Shown here piece by piece: positions 35,097 to 44,711 of a stretch of DNA of 64,000 nucleotides (its first letter is position 1; the number at the start of each line of letters is the position of its first letter). Made by a program: the position numbers and the translations under genes. The notes under the pieces were generated by a model. It was not told the DNA's origin and did no database searches. It was given only the letters and a program-made list of their open reading frames with translations. This DNA comes from Desulfoscipio sp. XC116 (GTDB lineage Bacteria > Bacillota > Desulfotomaculia > Desulfotomaculales > Desulfallaceae): the NCBI RefSeq assembly GCF_039851975.1, contig NZ_CP156660.1, forward strand, positions 2,609,035-2,673,034. Reading direction: 5' to 3'.

Positions 35097-36311
35097 ATGA
35101 TCAATCGAGAATTATATATGGGCCGCATCCGCCCCTTTATCGGCGGCGAGCTGATAAAAGTTTTAACCGGCATCCGCCGCAGCGGAAAGTCCGTTATGTT
35201 GGATTTGATAAAAAGAGAGCTTGTCGCCTCCGGAGTAAGCGAAAACCAGTTTATTTCCATCAATTTTGAAAATCTAAGCAATGCCCATCTTTGCTCTGCT
35301 AATGCACTGCATAAGGAAATCAAGAGCCGCGTTTCCACAATCACAGAAAAAGCATATCTATTTTTTGATGAGATTCAAGAGGTCGATGATTGGGAAAAAT
35401 GCATTAACTCTTTCCGTGTGGAGTTTGACTGCGATATCTATATCACGGGCTCAAATGCCAAGCTGCTTTCTGGAGAGTTGGCCACATATCTTGCAGGGAG
35501 ATATGTAGAGTTTGTAATTTACCCATTTTCCTTTGAAGAATTTTCAAGACTATACCAAACGGTTTTCCCCAATACTGATCAAAGGGAGATCTTCACCCAC
35601 TATTTGACAGACGGCGGGATGCCGTATTTGAGCAACTTACGTTATGCAGAGGAGCCTAGCCGTCAGTATTTGCAAGACATTTACAATTCCGTCGTCCTTA
35701 AGGATATTGTAAAGCGCAACAATATTCGGGATGTTGATTTGCTGGAGCATATCATCGCATATATTACAGCGAATGTGGGAACGACTTTCTCGGCTACGGC
35801 AATTTCAAAATATCTCAAGAGTGAGAGACGTACCGTGGCTCCGGAAACAATCCTGAACTACATCAAGGCTTGCGAGGATGCTTTTCTGTTTTACCGTGTC
35901 CGCAGGCGGGATTTACAGGGAAAGAAGATTCTCACCGTCAATGACAAATACTATATCGCCGATCATGGTATCAGAGAGGCTGTTTTTGGCGGCAACATGA
36001 AGGATATCAATCTCATTTTTGAAAACATTGTATTTTTGGAACTTCTGCGACGGGGATATAAAGTTACAGTCGGAAAAGCAGGAGAGAAAGAGATTGATTT
36101 TATTGCCGAAAAACAAAATCAAAAACTCTATGTTCAGGTAGCTTACCTGCTTGCTTCCGAAGAGACCATCCGGCGTGAATTTGGGGCATACGGTAATATC
36201 AGAGATAACTTTCCCAAGTATGTGGTATCGTATGATGAGTTTGATATGAGCCGGGACGGCATGAAGCACCGGAACATCCGTGAATTTTTACTGACTGATG
36301 ATTGGAGCTGA
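35097..36311 (+). CDS. ATP-binding protein, AAA_14/DUF4143 family
   Basis: 404 residues from the ATG at 35097-35099, which has AAGGAGGT nine bases upstream. N-terminal AAA-like ATPase with Walker A GIRRSGKS (25-32) and Walker B AYLFFDEIQEV, and a C-terminal DUF4143 domain, which has a nuclease-like look (EKEIDFIAEKQNQKLYVQV with D/E...D...QV). Such proteins are common, scattered and highly variable in gut and soil Firmicutes; no function is proven. Alone on the plus strand, downstream of gene remnants, likely horizontally acquired. Confidence 0.88.
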   Translation: MINRELYMGRIRPFIGGELIKVLTGIRRSGKSVMLDLIKRELVASGVSENQFISINFENLSNAHLCSANALHKEIKSRVSTITEKAYLFFDEIQEVDDWEKCINSFRVEFDCDIYITGSNAKLLSGELATYLAGRYVEFVIYPFSFEEFSRLYQTVFPNTDQREIFTHYLTDGGMPYLSNLRYAEEPSRQYLQDIYNSVVLKDIVKRNNIRDVDLLEHIIAYITANVGTTFSATAISKYLKSERRTVAPETILNYIKACEDAFLFYRVRRRDLQGKKILTVNDKYYIADHGIREAVFGGNMKDINLIFENIVFLELLRRGYKVTVGKAGEKEIDFIAEKQNQKLYVQVAYLLASEETIRREFGAYGNIRDNFPKYVVSYDEFDMSRDGMKHRNIREFLLTDDWS

Positions 36312-36375
36312 GCCTAATCAACCGCTCAAGCCTGTCTTCACGCATATCCAGCGCTTCAGTAACCCAATTGTATAA

Positions 36376-39033
36376 TTACCTTCCCCCGAACATAGCCAGA
36401 CGTTCTTTAATGGCGCCCAACTTGGAGGAAAGCTCGGCCTCTTTGCCGCGTTCCTTTTCCACCACCTCGGCGGGCGCTTTATTCAGGAAACCGGGATTAT
36501 TGAGCTTGCCCCGCACCCGGGCCAAATCTTTCTCTAAAGCCTGCCTGTCTTTGTTTAGCCGGGCCAATTCTTTGTCCACGTCAATTAATCCCCTCAAGGG
36601 CACAAATATTTGAATATCCCGGGCCACAGCGGTAGCGGCTTGTTCGGGTTTATCGGACAACTCGGCCAGTACCTCGGCGTGGCAGTTGGCCAGCCCTTCC
36701 ACATAGGCCAGGTTACCCGCCAACACCTCACGCAGCGCGGGGACAGAGGTAACGATAAGCGCCTCGGCCCGTCTGCCCGGCGGCACATTCATTTCACTGC
36801 GAATTTGTCTTATACCACGAATTGCCTCCATAATTATCTCCATGCGTTCCTCGCCCGGTCCGTCCACAAGTTCCCGCCTATACTCGGGCCACGAGGCCCG
36901 CATAACTGTGGTACCGCGGTGCGGCAAGCGCTGCCAGATCTCCTCGGTAATAAAGGGCATAAACGGGTGCAGCAGTTCCAGCGCCCCACGCAGTACAACG
37001 GTCAGCACATGCTGGGCCACCTCCCGGTCGGCGGCGCCGGTTTTACCGTAAAGGCGCGGCTTAACCAGTTCAATGTACCAGTCGCACAATTCATTCCAGG
37101 TAAATTCATACAGTACCCGGGCGGCCTCGCCCAGTTCATATTTCTCCAGAAATTCAGTGCATTCCCGTATCGCCCGCTGGTAACGGCTTATAATCCAGCA
37201 ATCGGCCAGTGTATAATTCTCCCGGCCGGGTGTTTTTTCGGGTGCGTAATCCTGCAAATTCATCAGGGCAAACCGGGAAGCGTTCCAGATCTTATTGGCA
37301 AAATTTCGGGCCCCATCCAAGCGTTCAAAATGGAAGCGCAGGTCGTTGCCCGGGGTATTGCCCGTCACCAGCATAAACCGCAGACTGTCCGCTCCGTGGC
37401 TTTCAATAACCTCGATGGGATCCACGCCGTTGCCCAGCGACTTGCTCATCTTGCGGCCCAGAGCGTCCAGCACCAGCCCGTGAATGAATACTTCCCTAAA
37501 GGGCACATCATCCATAAACTCCAGCCCGCTGAAAATCATCCGGGCCACCCAGAAAAAGATAATGTCCCGGCCTGTCACCAACACCGAAGTGGGATAATAG
37601 TATGCCAGATCCACCGTCTTATGGGGCCAGCCCAAGGTGGAGAAAGGCCACAGCGCCGAACTGAACCAGGTATCCAGTACATCGGGATCCTGCTCCAAGT
37701 TGGCCGAACCGCACCGGCATTTGGCCGGGCGGGTCTTACTCACTATTACTTCGTCACAATCACGGCAGTAATAAACCGGTATGCGATGTCCCCACCATAA
37801 TTGACGGCTGATGCACCAATCCCGGATGTTCTCCATCCAGTTCAGGTATACTTTAGTAAAACGTTCGGGAATGAATTTTAAACGACCGTCTTGGGCCGCG
37901 TTAATGGCGGGTTCGGCCAGCGGTTTCATACGTACAAACCATTGTTTGGAAAGCATGGGCTCAATAACCGATGAACAGCGGTAGCAGTGCCCCACAGCGT
38001 GGGACAAATCCTCAATCTTGACCAACAGCCCTTTGGCCTGCAAATCCTTGACAATACGTTTGCGACATTCCCAGCGGTCCTGACCTTGATACCGGGCCCC
38101 GGCATCTTTAGTCATCCGTGCTTCCCGGTCAATGACCCGCACCGATGGCAGATCGTGCCTCTTGCCTACTTCAAAGTCGTTGGGGTCGTGGGCCGGGGTG
38201 ATTTTAACCGCGCCAGTACCGAATTCGGGCTCTACATACTCGTCGGCAATAACAGGAATTTCTTTTTCCACCAGGGGCAAAACTACGGTTTTGCCGATTA
38301 AATGCCTGTAGCGATCATCCTCGGGGTGCACCGCCACCGCCGTATCACCCAGCATGGTTTCAGGCCGGGTGGTGGCTACGGTGATAAATTCACCCGGACT
38401 GCCTTGAACCGGATATTTAATGTAATAAAGTTGGCCGGGCTTGTCCCGGTGTTCCACCTCAATATCGCTGATGGTGGTCTGACAATGGGGACACCAGTTG
38501 GTTATATAATAATCCCGATAGATCAGGCCCCGCTCGTAAAGGCGCACAAACACTTCCTGCACGGCTTCGGAACAGCCCTCATCCATGGTAAATCGCTCCC
38601 GGTCCCAGTCGCAGGAGGAGCCCAGGCGGCGCAGCTGGTGAGTGATGCGTCCCCCGTACTGCTCTTTCCAGGCCCAGACCCGCTCCAGGAATTTTTCCCG
38701 GCCCAGCTCATATTTATCGGTGCCTTCCTTGCGCAGTTGTTCTTCCACCTTGGCCTGGGTGGCAATACCGGCGTGGTCGGTGCCGGGCAGCCATAGAGCA
38801 TTGTAACCCTGCATGCGGCGCCAGCGGGTAAGAATATCCTGCAAGGTATTATCAAGGGCATGTCCCATATGCAGCTGCCCGGTTACGTTGGGCGGCGGCA
38901 TAACTATACAGTAGGGCTCTTTTTCAGGGTCAGCGGCGGAACGAAAATACTTGTTCTCCTCCCAGTACTTATACCACTTGTCCTCCACGGCACGAGGATC
39001 ATAAGTGGTAGGCATGTCAAACTGTTTAGCCAT
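36376..39033 (-). CDS. valS: Valyl-tRNA synthetase
   Basis: 885 residues, class I synthetase. HMGH at 55-58 (PPPNVTGQLHMGHAL) is the HIGH motif and KMSKS at 528-532 the second; a long editing domain (about 190-350) and tRNA-anticodon domain follow. The C-terminal coiled coil (LARLNKDRQALEKDLARVRG) is typical of ValRS. A T-box leader lies upstream, so expression responds to uncharged tRNA-Val. In relatives valS is followed by folC; here the two are split by an accessory block. Confidence 0.97.
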   Translation of the reverse strand: MAKQFDMPTTYDPRAVEDKWYKYWEENKYFRSAADPEKEPYCIVMPPPNVTGQLHMGHALDNTLQDILTRWRRMQGYNALWLPGTDHAGIATQAKVEEQLRKEGTDKYELGREKFLERVWAWKEQYGGRITHQLRRLGSSCDWDRERFTMDEGCSEAVQEVFVRLYERGLIYRDYYITNWCPHCQTTISDIEVEHRDKPGQLYYIKYPVQGSPGEFITVATTRPETMLGDTAVAVHPEDDRYRHLIGKTVVLPLVEKEIPVIADEYVEPEFGTGAVKITPAHDPNDFEVGKRHDLPSVRVIDREARMTKDAGARYQGQDRWECRKRIVKDLQAKGLLVKIEDLSHAVGHCYRCSSVIEPMLSKQWFVRMKPLAEPAINAAQDGRLKFIPERFTKVYLNWMENIRDWCISRQLWWGHRIPVYYCRDCDEVIVSKTRPAKCRCGSANLEQDPDVLDTWFSSALWPFSTLGWPHKTVDLAYYYPTSVLVTGRDIIFFWVARMIFSGLEFMDDVPFREVFIHGLVLDALGRKMSKSLGNGVDPIEVIESHGADSLRFMLVTGNTPGNDLRFHFERLDGARNFANKIWNASRFALMNLQDYAPEKTPGRENYTLADCWIISRYQRAIRECTEFLEKYELGEAARVLYEFTWNELCDWYIELVKPRLYGKTGAADREVAQHVLTVVLRGALELLHPFMPFITEEIWQRLPHRGTTVMRASWPEYRRELVDGPGEERMEIIMEAIRGIRQIRSEMNVPPGRRAEALIVTSVPALREVLAGNLAYVEGLANCHAEVLAELSDKPEQAATAVARDIQIFVPLRGLIDVDKELARLNKDRQALEKDLARVRGKLNNPGFLNKAPAEVVEKERGKEAELSSKLGAIKERLAMFGGR

Positions 39034-39071
39034 GGTAAAGATACCTCCATTATGCTATTTTTATCAATAAT

Positions 39072-39357
39072 AAAAACCCTTTTCGTTTAAGGGCGAAAAG
39101 GGTTCCGCGGTACCACCTTAATTCCGGCGGGCAATCAGTAACATCCCGAACACGGCTCTTGATCAGCTGTAACGGGCTGAACCCGGCACGGTCTAATAGA
39201 TTATTCACCAGGGCTTAACGCACCCGCGAAAAATAACGTTCGAACCGGCGGCTCCGGGGCGACAACAACCGCCACGATCAGGATACCTCACAGCCCCGGG
39301 TATACCCTCTCTGAGATCGCCATGGCGGCTAAACTCCCCTTCAATGCCTGATTTGCT
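39072..39357 (-). promoter_or_regulatory. T-box riboswitch leader of valS
   Basis: The minus strand contains the T-box sequence TGGTACCGCGGAACC (39101-39115), which binds the tRNA acceptor end, directly before a terminator: AACCCTTTTCG pairs with CGAAAAGGGTT (39076-39104) and is followed by T-rich DNA. Upstream stem I pairs CCGCCA/TGGCGG and CGATC/GATCG around 39240-39330. On its 3' side GGTATCC offers a GTA valine codon as a possible specifier, not certain. Uncharged tRNA-Val would favour the antiterminator. Confidence 0.9.
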
Positions 39358-39363
39358 CTTCTT

Positions 39364-39392
39364 ATATTAATTTTTTTACTTGATTTTGTCAA
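39364..39392 (-). promoter_or_regulatory. SigA promoter of valS
   Basis: On the minus strand TTGACA (39387-39392), 17-base spacer, TAATAT (39364-39369). Placed right before the T-box leader. Confidence 0.75.
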
Positions 39393-39398
39393 CCACGG

Positions 39399-39881
39399 CT
39401 AAACAGGAAAGCGCTTCCGATGTAAGCGATCTCGCGAACGGCTTATGTGCGAGTTGCGCCATGCAGCGGGTATATTCACACCGACAACACCGCCGGCTGT
39501 GGACAGTGTTACCACCACCAGACCCTGGGCAAGCCAAAGCGACAAAACCGACAGCCCGGGACTCCATAATGCCGAGAGCAGCATTACAGCCAGGTAATAA
39601 ATAAACCCCACCACCATACCGTGCAGCCAACCCAGGTTCCCGGACGTTCTGCCGCCAACCGCCCCGCCCACCAGTGCGCCCAGCCAAATAGCCGCCATGA
39701 CAAAAGCGTTAAAATGATAGACTTCCCGCGCCGTCATAAAAACCCAGAGCAGCAGGCCCACGCATATAAATGCCGCGCTTGCAAGCGCCCAGACAATCCC
39801 CGACCAAAGCGCTCCCAATTTTAATAAACCGGCCTGTCCCTCCCTGCGGGACCAACTAACAAACGTTATACCCTTAAACAC
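39399..39881 (-). CDS. TIGR04086 family membrane protein
   Basis: 160 residues with four hydrophobic helices (about 22-48, 57-77, 83-103 and 108-135). The AIWLGALVGGAVGGRTSGNLGW core with its Gly-rich helix pattern, then WLHGMVVGFIYY, matches TIGR04086, found in spore-forming Firmicutes. Starts at GTG (39879-39881) with GGAGGT seven bases upstream; ends in a basic tail. Function unknown. Same strand as valS but with valS's own promoter in between. Confidence 0.8.
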   Translation of the reverse strand: MFKGITFVSWSRREGQAGLLKLGALWSGIVWALASAAFICVGLLLWVFMTAREVYHFNAFVMAAIWLGALVGGAVGGRTSGNLGWLHGMVVGFIYYLAVMLLSALWSPGLSVLSLWLAQGLVVVTLSTAGGVVGVNIPAAWRNSHISRSRDRLHRKRFPV

Positions 39882-40022
39882 ATAATCTACCTCCGGAAAA
39901 AATTTACTATATTGTATGCGGCAAAGATATTTCTATGCCTGCCGGGCTACTTTTCAGTCATTAATTCGCTATAAATACATAGCTTTAAAATATAATGAAA
40001 CTTGTCTTAGGGGTGGTCTAAT

Positions 40023-41084
40023 TTGTTTAAGCAAAGAAATATTTTAGCGTTGGCAATTGTATTGATCATCTTGACAGGCGGTGGAATCTTTTATATGTTT
40101 AGTGTTTATAACAAAAATGGAAAAGATGTAGTTACTCTAAGGATATGGGAAAATGAAAGAACTATGCTTCACCTGCCACTGTATGCAGCCATAAAAGAAG
40201 GTTACTTTACCGAGCAGGGCATCATGGTTCAACTGGTGAACCATTCCGGCACAACAGCCAAGAATCCGTATGCAGATGACTTGGCCGATATAATACTCAC
40301 CGACCCGGTGGATTGCTTATACCATAAATCTGTAAATCCCGCCGCCCCGCAAATTATAGCTGCTCTGGCTCACCGCGACGGCACCTTTATACTGGCCAGG
40401 GAAAAAGAAACGTTTTCCTGGGCGGGTCTAAAGGATAAAAACACTATTTGCTACCCGCCTGAAACCGGACCCGGCCTGGTTATGGAGAAAATAATAAGAG
40501 ATGCCGGCATGATACCCATGCGCGATCTATGCCTGTATAACCGTATCCCCGGTGAATTGCGTCTGGGAGTTTTCAAATCCGGCAGCGGCTCATATGTACA
40601 GCTTACCGGTGCCGAAGCCATTATAGCCGAGGAAACAGGCGCCGGGTTTATCGTCGCTCGACCGGGCGAGGCAGTGGTTTTCCCCTCCGTATTATGTGCG
40701 GTTAAAACAAAAACACTCAACACACATGCCGACGCGATACAGAGTTTTGTAAACGGTATATATAAAGCTCAATTATGGATGCAGCACGAGCCTGGAATTG
40801 CAGCCGGGACAGCTGAGGTTTACTTGGATGACCTGGATAAAAAAACCAGGGGTAAAATACTCCGGGAGTATTCAACAATGAAAATGTGGCCCCCACTGCC
40901 CCAGATTGAAGAAAAAACCTTTAATGACATAAAACAGCTCATGGAAACCACCGGGCAACTGGCTATGCCCGTAACTTTTGCAAGTTCCGTAGATAACTCC
41001 TTTGCCCGCCGGGCAGCCGACACAATTAAATACATTCCCAAGGAGGAGCGGGAGAAAAGCTGGTTTAGAAAGATAATTGACTAG
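40023..41084 (+). CDS. SsuA/THI5-like substrate-binding protein, membrane anchored
   Basis: 353 residues. One N-terminal helix (about 7-27) without a lipobox Cys, so an uncleaved anchor or signal. The rest is a type-2 periplasmic-binding fold of the NMT1/THI5 type: LHLPLYAAIKEGYFTEQGI, VQLVNHSG, ADIILTDPVD. Relatives bind nitrate, sulfonates or pyrimidines for ABC import; the permease and ATPase are not near. Start TTG (40023-40025) behind AGGGGTGG. It may also serve as a sensor. Lies between TIGR04086 and sspH. Confidence 0.82.
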   Translation: MFKQRNILALAIVLIILTGGGIFYMFSVYNKNGKDVVTLRIWENERTMLHLPLYAAIKEGYFTEQGIMVQLVNHSGTTAKNPYADDLADIILTDPVDCLYHKSVNPAAPQIIAALAHRDGTFILAREKETFSWAGLKDKNTICYPPETGPGLVMEKIIRDAGMIPMRDLCLYNRIPGELRLGVFKSGSGSYVQLTGAEAIIAEETGAGFIVARPGEAVVFPSVLCAVKTKTLNTHADAIQSFVNGIYKAQLWMQHEPGIAAGTAEVYLDDLDKKTRGKILREYSTMKMWPPLPQIEEKTFNDIKQLMETTGQLAMPVTFASSVDNSFARRAADTIKYIPKEEREKSWFRKIID

Positions 41085-41194
41085 CACCCGCTGTTACAAC
41101 TAATCTAACTTGGCCATAATAGTAATAATATTTATCAATAATACCGAAATAGCAATGGTAACAATGATTATTAAAAAAGGAGCGGTGAATTGGC

Positions 41195-41374
41195 ATGAAT
41201 GTTACAAGAGCCATGCAGATATTCAATTCTGGAAAAAATCATCAAGTTTTATTAAACGGTTCCCCGATTTGGATCGAAAGTCTGAGCGCCGACAAGCAAA
41301 CAGCCATAGTCAGACCGCTGGAAGACGATGGGAGCATCAAAGAAGTGTCTGTTACTGAACTTGTGGAAAGCTAA
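41195..41374 (+). CDS. sspH: Small acid-soluble spore protein, SspH type
   Basis: 59 residues: MNVTRAMQIFNSGKNHQV, then LLNGSPIWIESLSADKQTA and KEVSVTELVES. This is the pattern of the H-type SASP (xVxRAxQI near the start, NGxPVWIE in the middle, VSEL near the end), a minor protein of the spore core that is made in the forespore under SigG. AAGGAG lies upstream of the ATG. It is further proof of sporulation in this organism. Confidence 0.85.
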   Translation: MNVTRAMQIFNSGKNHQVLLNGSPIWIESLSADKQTAIVRPLEDDGSIKEVSVTELVES

Positions 41375-41380
41375 AATAAC

Positions 41381-41430
41381 AAGGGGCTGTTGTATTACGA
41401 ACTATTTAGCCCGCTATGCAACAGCCCCTT
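41381..41430. terminator. Bidirectional terminator between sspH and engB
   Basis: AAGGGGCTGTTG (41381-41392) pairs with CAACAGCCCCTT (41419-41430). On the minus side TTATTTT follows, as for an engB terminator; on the plus side it closes sspH. Confidence 0.75.
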
Positions 41431-41442
41431 GCTATAATCGGC

Positions 41443-42045
41443 TTAATTATTCGGGTTATTTTCCTCCGTCCAGCTTTCGACAATGCCTAAAATATCTTCC
41501 TTACCCTGACCGGTAACGGCGGAAAACAGTATCAGGTGGTCCTCCTCAGCCAACTGCAGGGTTTTGCGTACCACGGCAAGATTTTGCCCGGCCCGCCCCC
41601 GGCTGAGTTTATCAGCCTTGGTAGCCACAACTGTGACGGGTATACTGTAGGCTTTTAGCCAATGGTACATCTGCCGGTCATCCGCAGTCGGATTATGCCG
41701 CACGTCCACTAATAATATCACGCCGCGCAACTGCTTCCGAGCGGCCAGATAACCCTCAATCATTTTGCCCCACTGAGCTTTCACCCGGACCGGCACTTTG
41801 GCAAAGCCATAGCCCGGCAGATCAACTAAATGAAGTTTATCGTTAATAATAAAAAAATTAATCAGCTGGGTCCTTCCCGGCGTGTTACTAGTGCGGGCCA
41901 GCCGCTTGCGATTTACCAGAGTATTAAAAAGGCTTGATTTTCCCACATTGGAACGTCCGACCAGAGCCACCTCGGGAAGACTCCCGGCCGGACATTTATC
42001 CATTCTTACAGCACTAGTCACAAATTCAGCTGAAGTTATTTTCAT
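41443..42045 (-). CDS. ysxC: Ribosome biogenesis GTP-binding protein YsxC/EngB
   Basis: 200 residues from the ATG at 42043-42045 ([19 protein letters not shown]); a longer frame begins at 42081. TRAFAC GTPase with G1 [10 protein letters not shown]3 DLPGYG, G4 TKADK, needed for 50S assembly. The start overlaps the 3' end of lon by 20 bp. In Bacillus the order lonA-ysxC is the same. Confidence 0.94.
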   Translation of the reverse strand: MKITSAEFVTSAVRMDKCPAGSLPEVALVGRSNVGKSSLFNTLVNRKRLARTSNTPGRTQLINFFIINDKLHLVDLPGYGFAKVPVRVKAQWGKMIEGYLAARKQLRGVILLVDVRHNPTADDRQMYHWLKAYSIPVTVVATKADKLSRGRAGQNLAVVRKTLQLAEEDHLILFSAVTGQGKEDILGIVESWTEENNPNN

Positions 42046-44452
42046 TGGGCAGCTCGGCTCCTCCCTCGGTCTCCATAACATTTCCGTATGGTACCTGAGG
42101 TGGTGATTCTATCTGCTCCGTTTCGGGTGAAAACTCGTTTTCACGCAGCGCGATACTAAGCACTTCATCCATATGGTCTACAGGTATTAATTCCAGTTGT
42201 TTTTTGATATTATTGGGTATTTCCTCAATATCTTTACGATTATCCATCGGCAGCAGCACTATTTTAATGCCGGCGCGATGCGCGGCCAATACTTTTTCCT
42301 TAAGCCCGCCTATGGGAAGTACCCGCCCCCGCAGCGTGATTTCCCCGGTCATAGCCACATCATGACACACCTGGCGACCGGTCAGCGCCGAGGCCAGTGC
42401 TACCGCCATGGTAATACCGGCCGAAGGACCGTCCTTGGGAATGGCGCCCTCGGGAACATGCACGTGAATATCGTATTTGTCAAATGTCTCTTCTTTAATA
42501 CCCAGTTCCGCAGCCCGGCTGCGCACATAGCTGTAGCTGGCCTGGGCCGACTCTTTCATTACGTCGCCAAGTTTACCGGTTAAAGTTAACTTTCCTTTAC
42601 CTTTATAAGTGGTTATTTCAATAGCCAACGTATCTCCGCCCACCTCGGTCCAGGCCAGCCCGGTGGCTACGCCCACCTGGTCTTCCTGCTCAGCGACACC
42701 GTAACGGTATTTGGGTCTGCCCAGAAACTGTTCCAGATTCTGCACTGTTACCTTCACTTTGTCGCTCTTACCGGATACAATCTGCTTGGCTGTCTTGCGG
42801 CATAGTGAGGCGATATTGCGCTCCAGGCCGCGTACGCCGCTTTCCCGGGTATATTCACGGATAACCCGCCTGATGGTATTTTCGGAAATCTGCACCGTTT
42901 CATTATTTAATCCATGCTCTTTAATTTGCTTGGCCAGCAAATGACGCATGGCAATTTGCACTTTTTCTTCCTCAGTATAACCCGATAGATTAATGATCTC
43001 CATCCGGTCCAACAGCGGCCGGGGAATATTATGCTGAATATTGGCCGTGGTAATAAACATAACATTGCTCAGGTCATAGGGAGCTTCAATGTAGTGGTCG
43101 CTAAAGCTGTTGTTTTGTTCAGGATCCAGCACTTCCAGCAGTGCCGACGACGGATCGCCGCGAAAATCCATGCTCATTTTATCAATCTCATCCAGTAAAA
43201 AAACGGGGTTCTTAGAACCTGCGGTCTTCATGCCCTGGACAATCCGTCCCGGCATCGCGCCAACATAAGTACGGCGATGTCCCCGGATCTCGGCTTCATC
43301 GCGCACGCCACCAAGTGAAATGCGCACGAATTTGCGTTCCAGAGCACGAGCGATAGAGCGGCCCAGCGATGTCTTACCCACACCGGGCGGTCCCACAAAA
43401 CAAATGATGGGCCCCTTCATTTTTTTAGCCAGCTTGCGTATGGCCAGGTATTCCAAAATACGCTCTTTAACTACTTTTAACCCGTAGTGATCTTCATCCA
43501 GCACCTTCTCGGCCATGTTAATATCCAAGCGATCTCTGGTACTTTTTGACCAGGGCAAAGCTAAAAGCCAATCCAGGTAATTACGCACCACTGCGGCCTC
43601 AGCGGCCATGGGAGGCATTTTCTCCAGACGCTCCACTTCTTTGAGTGCTTTCTCCTCCACTTCCTTGGGCAGCTTGGACTTGGCAATTTTTTCTCTCAGC
43701 TCTTCGCCCTCGGCCACACGGTCATCTTTTTCACCCAATTCCCGTTGAATAGCCTTAATCTGTTCCCGCAGGTAGTACTCCTTCTGGGTTTTTTCCATTT
43801 GCTTGCGCACCCGGACGTTGATCTTACGCTCCATTTCTACAATTTCCAGTTCCCGGGCTACAATGGCGCACAGATTATCCAAACGTTTTACTATATCAAT
43901 AGCTTCCAGAACAGATTGTTTATCCTCAATACGCAGCGTTAGATGCGAGGCTACTATATCGGCCAGCCGTCCCGGATCATCAATATTAACTACCGTAACT
44001 ACGGTTTCCGGCGGTATTTTTTTACTCAGCTTAACATATTGCTCAAATTGAGTAACCAGATTACGCATCAGTGCCTCTACCTGGGAACTTTTATTAAATT
44101 CCTCGGCATACTGGTCTACCTCAACGCTGAAAAATGGATCTTTGTTCACGTATTTATTAATCTTAGCCCTGGCAATTCCCTCAACAAGAACCCTGATAGT
44201 GCCGCCAGGCAGTTTCAACAACTGCTTAACCTCGGCTACCGTACCAACGTTATAGATATCCTTTTCCACGGGGTCATCCGTCTGGGCCTCTTTTTGGGTG
44301 GCCAGAAAAATGGCTCTTTCCTTAACCATAGCTTCTTCTATAGCTTGAACCGATTTTTCCCTGCCCACATCCAAATGAATAACCATATAGGGAAAAACCA
44401 GTATTCCTCTTAATGGTAACAGAGGTAACACACGTTTTTCTATAGGATTCAT
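42026..44452 (-). CDS. lon: ATP-dependent protease Lon (LonA)
   Basis: 808 residues from the ATG at 44450-44452 ([20 protein letters not shown]), which has AGGAGGAGGTG five bases upstream; the frame extends further to 44551. N-terminal LON domain to about 210, coiled coil, AAA+ with Walker [10 protein letters not shown] and Walker [10 protein letters not shown], and the peptidase domain with [11 protein letters not shown], whose Ser pairs with a Lys some 40 residues later (LKEKVLAA). Soluble quality-control protease. Between lonB and engB. Confidence 0.97.
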   Translation of the reverse strand: MNPIEKRVLPLLPLRGILVFPYMVIHLDVGREKSVQAIEEAMVKERAIFLATQKEAQTDDPVEKDIYNVGTVAEVKQLLKLPGGTIRVLVEGIARAKINKYVNKDPFFSVEVDQYAEEFNKSSQVEALMRNLVTQFEQYVKLSKKIPPETVVTVVNIDDPGRLADIVASHLTLRIEDKQSVLEAIDIVKRLDNLCAIVARELEIVEMERKINVRVRKQMEKTQKEYYLREQIKAIQRELGEKDDRVAEGEELREKIAKSKLPKEVEEKALKEVERLEKMPPMAAEAAVVRNYLDWLLALPWSKSTRDRLDINMAEKVLDEDHYGLKVVKERILEYLAIRKLAKKMKGPIICFVGPPGVGKTSLGRSIARALERKFVRISLGGVRDEAEIRGHRRTYVGAMPGRIVQGMKTAGSKNPVFLLDEIDKMSMDFRGDPSSALLEVLDPEQNNSFSDHYIEAPYDLSNVMFITTANIQHNIPRPLLDRMEIINLSGYTEEEKVQIAMRHLLAKQIKEHGLNNETVQISENTIRRVIREYTRESGVRGLERNIASLCRKTAKQIVSGKSDKVKVTVQNLEQFLGRPKYRYGVAEQEDQVGVATGLAWTEVGGDTLAIEITTYKGKGKLTLTGKLGDVMKESAQASYSYVRSRAAELGIKEETFDKYDIHVHVPEGAIPKDGPSAGITMAVALASALTGRQVCHDVAMTGEITLRGRVLPIGGLKEKVLAAHRAGIKIVLLPMDNRKDIEEIPNNIKKQLELIPVDHMDEVLSIALRENEFSPETEQIESPPQVPYGNVMETEGGAELPNENNFS

Positions 44453-44711
44453 GGAGCACCTCCTCCTTCGATGTTGTTCCATCTCATTAACATATGCATG
44501 GACAGATCCACTGTTTATTGTAACATACCACAATGGACGTCGCCATAGCAATAAGTGCCATGGCGCTGGAAAACTGCGTATGAGGGCAAGGATCTGAATT
44601 TTATCGTAAAAAATTGCTATTTTTAACTTTAGATAACTTTCTCTTCCCCAAATATATATTCATACATCGGCGCCCTAAGTTTGCCGGCATGATCACGTAA
44701 GTTTAACCGGC

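Noticed and set aside
36610-37800. 396-codon open frame on the plus strand
   Set aside because: It lies entirely opposite valS, has a composition rich in His, Gln and Pro with no domain I know, and no ribosome site. A shadow of the valS frame.
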